11,688 nt of DNA from Rhodobacteraceae bacterium UBA1957 (lineage in GTDB: Bacteria > Pseudomonadota > Alphaproteobacteria > Rhodobacterales > Rhodobacteraceae), in the NCBI GenBank assembly GCA_002336405.1, contig DDEJ01000072.1:1-11688 (forward strand). Direction: 5' to 3'. The translations under genes were made by a program, and so were the position numbers. The notes beneath the pieces were generated by a model. The model saw only the letters and a program-made list of their open reading frames with translations, had not been told where the DNA came from and ran no database searches. Below, in pieces: positions 1 to 6,323 of this stretch (the first letter of the stretch is position 1; each line of letters starts with the position of its first letter).

Positions 1-184
1 AGACGTCCCGCCCCGTGCCGACGCGGACAAGGGTCTAGACCCGAACGAGACATAGCCGGGTTCAGAAACTCGCGCACCACGGCCAAGAGATCGTCTAGCG
101 ACACCCGTCACGTTTTGCGCAGTGCATCCCCGCCACAGCCTGTTGCGCTGTGGTCAGGGTGGTCTGAAGACGGTGGGGGCTAAA
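1..184 (-). pseudogene. IS481-like transposase fragment, frameshifted and cut by window edge
   Basis: Reading the - strand from about 184 down to 1 gives pieces that join into the N-terminal/central part of an IS481-type DDE transposase. First comes SPHRLQTTLTTAQQAVA (184-131), then, after a frame change near 126-131, ALRKT (125-111). An in-frame TGA follows at 110-108, then SLDDLLAVVREFLNP and MSRSGLDPCPRRHGAG in the same frame, running off the left edge. In intact members, as I remember them, these blocks follow each other without a break (the 'PHRLQTTLT..Q.AV..ALR' and 'SRSGLDRCLRRHG' regions before the catalytic core). The N-terminal helix-turn-helix part is missing above position 184, where the sequence turns AT-rich, so this end is probably deleted. 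The catalytic core would lie left of the window. One frameshift plus one stop means it is inactive. No terminal repeat or target duplication is visible. Family assignment is from memory of motifs. Confidence 0.72.
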
Positions 185-494
185 GCGCCGCTAAGGGTAC
201 TTTTATGCGATTCCGTCAGCCAGTGTTTTTGATAGTTTTTGTTATGTTTTAGCTCTGTTTTGTGACCCTAACTCGACGGTCGCTTGCGCTGACCTTGCCT
301 AGATTCAGTGATGTTTTCTAAATGAGAAAACTCCATAATATTCCCACTTACGAGGGTTTTCAATTCTGCCTCCTTCCATTTCGTATTAGGGTGCCGCTTT
401 GGTGTCAAATTGGGTCGTATATTGACGACGAATGGCAAATAGTACAACTATCTACTGTAATTATTTACTTAAGTATATTTTCTGGGAGAGAGAA
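185..494. other. AT-rich non-coding region upstream of the BCCT transporter gene
   Basis: About 310 bases without a credible gene. It is visibly richer in A/T than the transposase remnant to its left and the genes to its right, with T-runs around 225-265. It must hold the promoter of the transporter gene, but I cannot choose one: CATAAT at 334-339 resembles a -10 box without a good -35, and TATATT at 418-423 likewise. No known riboswitch or tRNA is recognisable. An ATG at 432 is in frame with the transporter, but the 21 codons it would add (many Tyr/Asn, no hydrophobic run) look like translated leader, not protein. Confidence 0.6.
313..331. repeat. Perfect inverted repeat, possible operator
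   Basis: GTTTTCT (313-319) and AGAAAAC (325-331) are perfect 7-base inverted arms around the 5-base spacer AAATG. The site lies 164 bases upstream of the transporter start, just before a -10-like CATAAT (334-339), so it is placed where a repressor or activator could bind. The arms are AT-rich and no T-run follows, so a terminator is unlikely. It matches no operator I can name, and a chance occurrence in AT-rich DNA is possible. Confidence 0.3.
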
Positions 495-2159
495 ATGACA
501 ATTAAAGACCCATTACTGGATTTAAACATCGTGACTGAGACGTCTGGATTTTACCAAGGCTTTTCTAAGTTTGTGACCGTTGGCTCAAAAATATCTATAG
601 GGGCGTTGATCTTGTGGGCGGTGACGCAGCCAGAGACTGCAGGGCAAGTTTTGAAGGCGGTCCGAAGCTCAATCGATAGTAATACCGGCCCTTGGTACAT
701 GTATGTCATGGCCTTCTATATTTTGGTTTGCTTTGGTTTGGCGATCTGGCCCGCAACCGGCAAAATTCGTCTCGGTGGCGAAGGTAGCAGTCCGGAGTTT
801 TCAAACTTTTCATGGTTTTCCATGATGTTTGGGGCCGGTATCGGTATTGGAATGCTGACCTATGCTACTGGGGAGCCGATCTATCATTTTTCAAACAATC
901 CGGATGTGATCATGGGCAATGCAACCGCTTCGAGCGCTGATAATGTGCGAGCGGCGATGAAATGGTCGTTTCTGCATTGGGGCTTTTCGGCTTGGGGTTG
1001 CTATGCAATCGTTGGGCTGGCGCTGGCCTTTTTCAGTTATTCGCGTGGCCTGCCACTGACCATTCGCTCAGGGTTGACGCCACTGTTTGGGCGTGCGCTT
1101 GAGGGTCCTTTGGGGCACATTGTCGACATTGTTTCGGTGATTGCAACGATCCTTGGTGTTTCGGTGACGCTTGGCTATGGGGTGTCTCAGTTTGCCAGTG
1201 GAGTGTATAATATCACCGGTATGGGTTGGTTGATGGACGTGGACGGCGATCCAACCAAAATTGCCATGATCGTCAGTCTGGTGATTGTGATGATCGCGTC
1301 AACGCTGTCGGCTCTGTCGGGTGTTGGCAAAGGCATCAAATGGCTGTCGAACATAAATATGGGTCTGTCGTTTTTCATGCTGGCCTTCTTTCTGGTCTTT
1401 GGATCGACGTTGTTTGCGCTCAGCGCGTTATTTGTCGGTTTGTGGGATTATATGATAAATTTGCCGATGATGATCCTCACCGTCTGGTCTGCGGATGGTA
1501 CCGGCGCTGAGAACACGGCCAATGCGTTGGCCGGTTGGCAGGGTGGCTGGACAATCTTTTATTGGGCTTGGTGGATTGCCTTTGCGCCGTTTGTCGGTTT
1601 GTTTCTGGCACGTATTTCGAAGGGACGCACAATTCGGGAATATGTTCTGGGTGCGATGATTGTGCCGTCGATCATGTGTTTCGTCTGGTTTGCCTTTGCA
1701 GGGGGCACGGCGATTGACCTGACGTTGAACGGGGGCGCTGGTGATCAGATTACGGGTGCGGGTCTGTCGAGCCAGCTGTTTGCGATGATCAATTTCATGC
1801 TTTCGCCAACATTGGCCACCTTGATGTCGGTGCTGATTGTCATCTTGTTAATGACCTATTTGGTGACATCGGCGGATTCGGCGGTGTTGATCATCAATAC
1901 AATTGCCGCGGCGGGTGATGAAAGCCCGAAGGGTCGCATCCATATCATCACGTGGGGCATTATACTGACCCTAGTGATTGCTGGTCTACTACTGACAAAA
2001 GGCGACGGATTAGCGGCAATCAATACAGCGATGATCATTGGCGCGCTGCCATTTTCAGTCGTCATGGCCTTGATGGGCATTGCTTTGGTCAAAGCCTTGG
2101 TACGGGACGGCATGCGCAACGCGGCCAAGACTTCCCAAACAGCCGAACCCGCAGAGTAG
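495..2159 (+). CDS. BCCT family transporter (betaine/choline/carnitine/DMSP type)
   Basis: Inner-membrane secondary transporter of the betaine-choline-carnitine family, importing a quaternary-ammonium or related zwitterionic solute (glycine betaine, choline, carnitine or DMSP), probably with Na+ or H+. The start at 495 is chosen because GGGAGAG (484-490) sits just upstream; an in-frame ATG at 432 lacks this and adds unlikely sequence. That gives 554 residues with about 12 hydrophobic segments. Family landmarks: glycine-rich TM3 motif GAGIGIGM (113-120), followed by GEP; TM4 box HWGFSAWGCY (161-170), whose W162, W167 and Y170 align with the BetP aromatic cage W189/W194/Y197; TM8 WAWW (357-360) followed by ARISKGRTIREY; and the late VTSADSA motif. 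Two positions differ from BetP: Ile116 replaces Met150 and Phe363 replaces Trp377. The C-terminal tail is short, with no long osmosensing domain. The substrate cannot be fixed from sequence, and the downstream PLP gene does not settle it. Confidence 0.93.
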   Translation: MTIKDPLLDLNIVTETSGFYQGFSKFVTVGSKISIGALILWAVTQPETAGQVLKAVRSSIDSNTGPWYMYVMAFYILVCFGLAIWPATGKIRLGGEGSSPEFSNFSWFSMMFGAGIGIGMLTYATGEPIYHFSNNPDVIMGNATASSADNVRAAMKWSFLHWGFSAWGCYAIVGLALAFFSYSRGLPLTIRSGLTPLFGRALEGPLGHIVDIVSVIATILGVSVTLGYGVSQFASGVYNITGMGWLMDVDGDPTKIAMIVSLVIVMIASTLSALSGVGKGIKWLSNINMGLSFFMLAFFLVFGSTLFALSALFVGLWDYMINLPMMILTVWSADGTGAENTANALAGWQGGWTIFYWAWWIAFAPFVGLFLARISKGRTIREYVLGAMIVPSIMCFVWFAFAGGTAIDLTLNGGAGDQITGAGLSSQLFAMINFMLSPTLATLMSVLIVILLMTYLVTSADSAVLIINTIAAAGDESPKGRIHIITWGIILTLVIAGLLLTKGDGLAAINTAMIIGALPFSVVMALMGIALVKALVRDGMRNAAKTSQTAEPAE

Positions 2160-2170
2160 AATTACAAAAA

Positions 2171-2193
2171 CTGGTTGCCTTTGTGGCAACCAG
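2171..2193 (-). terminator. Perfect 9-bp hairpin, intrinsic terminator read on the - strand
   Basis: CTGGTTGCC (2171-2179), loop TTTGT and GGCAACCAG (2185-2193) form a perfect 9-bp stem. On the - strand the stem is followed directly by TTTTTGTAAT, a textbook intrinsic terminator tail. On the + strand it is followed by TACCCATACA with no T-run, so for the transporter message it may only slow polymerase or protect the 3' end. No - strand gene is seen to the right for it to end. Confidence 0.55.
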
Positions 2194-2240
2194 TACCCAT
2201 ACAGGCTCAGTAGTATTTATCAGGCTTTCGGGAGAGCAGC

Positions 2241-3464
2241 ATGACCGTACTTGATATTGATTTTGTTCGGAGCCAATTTCCAGCTTTTTCAGAACCATCC
2301 TTACAGCAACAGGCCTTTTTTGAGAACGCTGGAGGCTCGTTTACCTGTAAAGCCGTGGTCGATCGGCTCACCCGGTTTTATACCCAACGCAAAGTACAGC
2401 CCTACGCCTCTTATGCCGCGAGTAGGTTGGGCGGTGAAGAGATGGATGAGGCCCGCACGCGGCTGTCCGCAGCGATGGGGGTGGACGACGACGAGTTATC
2501 ATTCGGTCCATCGACGACGCAGAACACCTATGTGCTGTCACAGGCCTTTCGCAAATGGCTGTCTCCTGGCGATGCCATTATCGTCACAAATCAAGACCAC
2601 GAAGCCAATAGCGGGCCTTGGCGCCGGTTGGCGGAAGAGGGCGTTGACGTGCGCGAATGGAGGATAGACCCTGAAACCGGGATGCTTGATCCAGAACGTC
2701 TGAGCGAGTTGCTGGACGAGCGGGTCAGGCTGGTTTGTTTTCCTCATTGTTCAAATGTGATCGCTCAGGTCAATCCGGTCACTGAAATCACGGCTTTGGC
2801 GCATGCTGCGGGGGCTTTTGTCTGTGTCGACGGGGTCAGCTATGCGCCGCATGGTTTGCCGAATGTCGGTGACATGGGGCCAGATATCTATTTATTTTCG
2901 AGCTATAAAACCTATGGGCCGCATCAGGGTATTATGGTGATACGGCGGGCGCTGGGCGAGCTTCTTCCGAATCAGGGACATTATTTTAACGCTGAAAGCT
3001 TGTACAAGCGCTTTACACCGGCGGGTCCAGATCATGCTCAAATCGCCGCCTGTGCCGGCATCATTGACTATTTTGATGCGCTGGCCGATCACCATGGGAT
3101 GCACGGTACTGCGACCGAGCGCTGCAGCCAAGTACATGATCTGATGCGCGCCCACGAAACCGCACTGCTGCAACCCTTACTGGATTTTGTTGCCGGCAAA
3201 AATTCGGTGCGGATGCTGGGGTCGCGGGTGGCCTCGGAACGGGCTCCAACCGTCGCGTTAGACTTAGGGAGATCGCCTGCAGAGGCGGCAAAAGCACTGG
3301 CAGAACGCGGTATAATGGCCGATGGAAATGACTTTTATGCGGTGCGCCCATTGCAGGCCTCGGGCATAGATCCTGAGCAAGGTGTTCTCAGGCTGAGTTT
3401 TGTTCATTACACCTCGCAAGCAGAAGTCGACAAACTGATGACTGTTTTGGAAGACATTCTTTAA
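2241..3464 (+). CDS. Class V PLP-dependent enzyme, cysteine desulfurase-like (VC1184-type)
   Basis: Cytosolic fold-type I PLP enzyme of aminotransferase class V, in the 'cysteine desulfurase-like' branch (TIGR01976/VC1184 type as I recall it). At 407 residues it has normal length. GGGAGAG (2230-2236) fixes the start. Visible landmarks: N-terminal FFENAGGS (26-33, the 'LDNAG' strand of the family); the STTQN phosphate-binding turn (91-95); NQDHEAN (117-123), whose H120 should stack on PLP; DGVSYAPHG (197-205) with D197 pairing with the pyridine nitrogen; and SSYKTYGPHQG (220-230), where K223 is the Schiff-base lysine. The C-terminal ends with RLSFVHYTSQAEVDKL. The C-terminal loop that carries the catalytic cysteine in SufS enzymes has none here (A360 to G381 contains no Cys), so true cysteine desulfurase activity is doubtful. 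A C-S lyase or another class V reaction is equally possible. It follows the transporter by 81 bases and precedes phr by 48; operon membership is unclear. Confidence 0.88.
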   Translation: MTVLDIDFVRSQFPAFSEPSLQQQAFFENAGGSFTCKAVVDRLTRFYTQRKVQPYASYAASRLGGEEMDEARTRLSAAMGVDDDELSFGPSTTQNTYVLSQAFRKWLSPGDAIIVTNQDHEANSGPWRRLAEEGVDVREWRIDPETGMLDPERLSELLDERVRLVCFPHCSNVIAQVNPVTEITALAHAAGAFVCVDGVSYAPHGLPNVGDMGPDIYLFSSYKTYGPHQGIMVIRRALGELLPNQGHYFNAESLYKRFTPAGPDHAQIAACAGIIDYFDALADHHGMHGTATERCSQVHDLMRAHETALLQPLLDFVAGKNSVRMLGSRVASERAPTVALDLGRSPAEAAKALAERGIMADGNDFYAVRPLQASGIDPEQGVLRLSFVHYTSQAEVDKLMTVLEDIL

Positions 3465-3512
3465 TCCGATGTGTCGCTCCGGGCGTACAAAAGATAAAGA
3501 GTAGTAAACACC

Positions 3513-4934
3513 ATGTCAGAAGCTCCACCCATCCTTTTATGGCTGCGCCGTGATTTGCGCTTGTCAGATCACCCGGCACTGAGTGCTGCGGTTGCAAGCG
3601 GTCGCCGGATCGTACCAGTTTTTATTCGCGACGCCGAGGTCGACGCCTTGGGCGCTGCGCCCAAATGGCGCCTTGGCTTGGGGGTGGAAAAGCATCGCAA
3701 TGCACTTGAAAAGTGTGGATCTGGTTTGGTCTTGCGCACTGGGACGCCGCTGGCATGCTTGCAACGACTGATTGAAGAGACGGGGGCCACCTCTGTTTAT
3801 TGGTCACGCTTGTATGACCCAGTTTCGATTTCACGCGATAGAGAGATCAAAGAAACCCTCAAGGCGCAGGGTGTCGAGGCGCGCAGCTTTGGTGGCCATC
3901 TGTTGTTTGAGCCGTGGAGCGTTGAGACCAAAACCGGTGGGTTTTACCGCGTTTATTCACCGATGTGGCGGGCGGTTAAGGATCGTGATGTTGCGACCCC
4001 GCTGGCCGCACCTGTGCGGATCGCGCCACCCGAAATTTGGCCAAAAAGTGAGCGGTTAGAAGAATGGTCGCTGGATGCAGCCATGGCACGCGGCGCGACG
4101 ATTGTGCGCCCCTACCTGCGTCTCGGAGAGGCGGCCGCACAAGACCGCTTGGCGTCGTTTTCCAATGGGGCGATATCGGCCTACGTGGCGCAGCGCGATA
4201 TCCCATCGGTGGATGGCACATCGGGTTTGTCCGAGAACCTTACTCTTGGTGAAATTAGCCCCCATCAATGCTGGCACGCGGGAATGCGGGCCCATCTTGA
4301 CGGCGCTGCAGGCGCAGAGACATTTCTGAAAGAACTTGTGTGGCGCGAATTTGCCTATCATCTGATTTATCACACCCCCCATATCGCCCAGCGCAATTGG
4401 AAGCCCGATTGGGATCGTTTTGCTTGGAACGAAGATGCCGGACATCCCCACGTGCAGGCGTGGATGCAAGGCAGGACCGGTATTCCTTTTGTGGATGCGG
4501 GGATGCGCGAACTTTACGTTACGGGGCGAATGCACAATCGCGCCCGCATGATCGTTGCCTCATATTTGACCAAACATTTGTTGAGCCATTGGAAAATTGG
4601 GCTGAAATGGTTTGAAGCCTGCCTCGTTGATTGGGATCCGGCGAGCAATGCCATGGGGTGGCAGTGGTCTGCGGGTTCAGGTCCGGATGCGACGCCATAT
4701 TTTCGCGTGTTCAATCCGGTCACGCAATTGGATAAATTTGATCCCGTGCGCCAGTATACCAACCGCTGGATTGCGGAAGGGCAGGCTGCCCCGAGTGACA
4801 CAGCTTTAAGCTATTTCAATGCCATCCCCAAAGGCTGGGCGCTGTCGCCAGATATGCCGTATCCTTCGGCGATTGTAAGTCCGCAAGAGGGCAGGCAACG
4901 CGCACTTTCAGCTTATGAGACTCGAGGTTTTTAA
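3513..4934 (+). CDS. phrB: Deoxyribodipyrimidine photolyase (class I CPD photolyase)
   Basis: FAD-dependent, blue-light-driven repair of cyclobutane pyrimidine dimers in DNA. The 473 residues match the E. coli PhrB length. The N-terminal Rossmann-like antenna domain starts with LLWLRRDLRLSDHPAL (8-23). The C-terminal FAD domain begins around residue 236 with TSGLSENLTLGEISP. W277 in VWREF corresponds to the lesion-contacting Trp277 of E. coli. Next come MHNRARMI (340-347) and SNAMGWQW (378-385), whose N379 aligns with the flavin-contacting Asn378. The photoreduction triad is intact: W305, W360 and W383 align with E. coli W306, W359 and W382. This argues for an active enzyme rather than a signalling cryptochrome. 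Whether the antenna is methenyl-THF or a deazaflavin cannot be told. The ribosome site is weak (AAAGAG, 3497-3501). The stop codon abuts the next start, so it is surely co-expressed with the CFA-like gene. I looked for the Rhodobacter RpoE signature (TGATC, about 18 bases, TAAG) before it and found no good match. Confidence 0.96.
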   Translation: MSEAPPILLWLRRDLRLSDHPALSAAVASGRRIVPVFIRDAEVDALGAAPKWRLGLGVEKHRNALEKCGSGLVLRTGTPLACLQRLIEETGATSVYWSRLYDPVSISRDREIKETLKAQGVEARSFGGHLLFEPWSVETKTGGFYRVYSPMWRAVKDRDVATPLAAPVRIAPPEIWPKSERLEEWSLDAAMARGATIVRPYLRLGEAAAQDRLASFSNGAISAYVAQRDIPSVDGTSGLSENLTLGEISPHQCWHAGMRAHLDGAAGAETFLKELVWREFAYHLIYHTPHIAQRNWKPDWDRFAWNEDAGHPHVQAWMQGRTGIPFVDAGMRELYVTGRMHNRARMIVASYLTKHLLSHWKIGLKWFEACLVDWDPASNAMGWQWSAGSGPDATPYFRVFNPVTQLDKFDPVRQYTNRWIAEGQAAPSDTALSYFNAIPKGWALSPDMPYPSAIVSPQEGRQRALSAYETRGF

Positions 4935-6227
4935 ATGCGACCGGAAAAAAAGATGTGCGCGGATACAACGGCCGTTGACCTGTCGCAGCACAAAGGTGAC
5001 TTGTTAACCAGTGTGAAAGGGCAAAAAGATCTGCCGCGGTATTTTGCTCGGGTGATGCGGATTGTGCAAACCCTGCAAGTTGGCAGCCTTATTCTGGTTT
5101 TACCAGACGGGCGCAAATTTATTGCGTATGGCCAGTCTGGTGTCACTCCGATCAACAAGCAGACGCTCCATGCCGAATTGCACATCCACAACCCTGAATT
5201 TTTTTCACGTCTGGTGCGTGAGGGTGATTTGGGTTTTGCCGACAGCTACCTCGACGGTTGGTGGTCCACTCCCGACTTGCAGGCGTTGATGGATTTGTTT
5301 CATGCAGGAAATGATCGGCTATACGATGGGTTTCCGGGGCTTGGTCTATTGCGCCTGTTTGAAAAGTTGGTTTTTTGGCTGCACTCAAACACCCGTCGGC
5401 AGGCATTGAAAAATATCAGCCATCACTATGACTTGGGAAACGAATTTTACGGGCTGTGGCTTGATGAGACAATGACATATTCGTCTGCCTTGTTTCAGAG
5501 CGGTGATCAGAGCATGGCATCGGCACAAACTGCGAAATACGCCGCAATGATAGATCAAATGGGGGTCAAACCGGGAGATCATGTTCTTGAGGTTGGCTGT
5601 GGCTGGGGCGGATTTGCTGTCTACGCGGCACAGCACAGGGGGCTTCGGGTCACGGGCTTGACGATCAGCAAAGAGCAACTTGCCTACGCAGAAGACCGCA
5701 TAGAACGGCTTAACCTAGGCCATCTGGTAACTCTAAAATTACAAGACTACCGCGATGAACAGGGGGTGTATGACGGAGTTGCCAGTATCGAGATGTTTGA
5801 AGCTGTGGGCGAAAAATATTGGCCCCAGTATTTTGAGATGGTACGTCGCGCTTTAAAACCTGGCGCTCAAGCTACGCTGCAGATTATCACGATCCAAGAT
5901 CAGCGCTTTGACGCATACCGGAAAGGCGTCGATTTTATTCAGAAATACATATTTCCGGGCGGTATGTTGCCCAGTCCGTTGGCTTTGCAGTCACAGATTA
6001 CAAAGGCGGGTTTGACAAAGATTACATCGGTCGAATTTGGGCGCAGCTATAGTCAAACGTTACGCCAATGGCATGATCGATTTAATGCGCGGTGGGATGA
6101 GGTGGCGCAACTGGGTTTTGATGACCGCTTTCGCCGCATGTGGAATATGTATTTGACCTCCTGTGCCTCAGCTTTTGAAAGTGGCTATTGCGACGTGACC
6201 CAGATCACAATGAAAAAACCGCATTAA
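4935..6227 (+). CDS. cfa: CFA-synthase-like SAM methyltransferase acting on phospholipid acyl chains
   Basis: Member of the cyclopropane-fatty-acyl-phospholipid synthase family, which transfers a methyl from S-adenosylmethionine to the double bond of membrane unsaturated acyl chains. It has 430 residues. An N-terminal lipid-binding-like domain (about 50-150, with FFSRLVREGDLGFADSY) precedes HHYDLGNEFY (163-172) and the SAM site VLEVGCGWGGFAVY (217-230). Then come IEMFEAVGEKYW and FIQKYIFPGGMLPS. The start directly follows the photolyase stop, with GAGG at 4924-4927; an ATG at 4953 preceded by GGAAAAAAAG is an alternative. Against E. coli Cfa, E289 (Glu239) and Y372 (the conserved Tyr near 317) are kept, but Cys139 is Ser184 and the bicarbonate-binding His266 is Gln316. 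That is the pattern of the subgroup that includes 10-methyl-fatty-acid methyltransferases, so the product may be a methylated or methylene chain rather than a cyclopropane. The link with phr suggests a membrane response to light or singlet oxygen. Confidence 0.93.
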   Translation: MRPEKKMCADTTAVDLSQHKGDLLTSVKGQKDLPRYFARVMRIVQTLQVGSLILVLPDGRKFIAYGQSGVTPINKQTLHAELHIHNPEFFSRLVREGDLGFADSYLDGWWSTPDLQALMDLFHAGNDRLYDGFPGLGLLRLFEKLVFWLHSNTRRQALKNISHHYDLGNEFYGLWLDETMTYSSALFQSGDQSMASAQTAKYAAMIDQMGVKPGDHVLEVGCGWGGFAVYAAQHRGLRVTGLTISKEQLAYAEDRIERLNLGHLVTLKLQDYRDEQGVYDGVASIEMFEAVGEKYWPQYFEMVRRALKPGAQATLQIITIQDQRFDAYRKGVDFIQKYIFPGGMLPSPLALQSQITKAGLTKITSVEFGRSYSQTLRQWHDRFNARWDEVAQLGFDDRFRRMWNMYLTSCASAFESGYCDVTQITMKKPH

Positions 6228-6271
6228 GGTGGCTTGGAGCGTGGTGCGACTGCTGATACGCTTTGGTGATG

Positions 6272-6288
6272 TTTAATCTGCGATTAAA
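6272..6288. promoter_or_regulatory. 17-base palindrome ahead of the NUDIX gene, candidate operator
   Basis: TTTAATC (6272-6278), centre TGC, GATTAAA (6282-6288): perfect 7-base arms with a 3-base centre, 36 bases before the NUDIX start, in the only gap of any size (96 bases) between the phr-cfa unit and the NUDIX-cysK unit. A dimeric regulator could bind here. As RNA it would be a weak AT-rich hairpin without a T-run, so a terminator is unlikely. The regulator is unknown. Confidence 0.35.
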
Positions 6289-6323
6289 ATCGTCGGGTAG
6301 GGGCTTATTGATTTAAGGATTGC

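Noticed and set aside
2..55. Open + strand frame ending in TAG that could be the C-terminus of an upstream gene
   Set aside because: Only 17 codons are visible, and the opposite strand in the same place reads as transposase with recognisable motifs, which explains the open frame better.
133..153. Hairpin CCACAGC / GCTGTGG as a terminator
   Set aside because: The stem is followed by TCAGGGTGG with no T-run on either side and lies inside the transposase remnant, so it is probably incidental coding structure.
295..323. Sigma-70-like promoter TTGCCT-N17-CTAAAT
   Set aside because: The -10 half matches only three of six positions; too weak to call.
432..494. Longer start of the BCCT transporter at 432
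   Set aside because: No ribosome-binding sequence precedes it, the added 21 residues are atypical, and GGGAGAG stands right before the ATG at 495.
3465..3512. RpoE/ChrR-type (ECF11) promoter before the photolyase
   Set aside because: Looked for TGATC-N18-TAAG here and in the 3' end of the preceding gene. Only TAAAG at 3495 was found, without a matching -35, so it is not listed as a feature.
4056..4535. Minus-strand open frame of 159 codons inside the photolyase gene, and similar ones inside the channel gene (10358-10849)
   Set aside because: Both lie wholly within strongly supported genes, show no family motifs and are rich in Arg/His/Pro as expected for antisense shadows.
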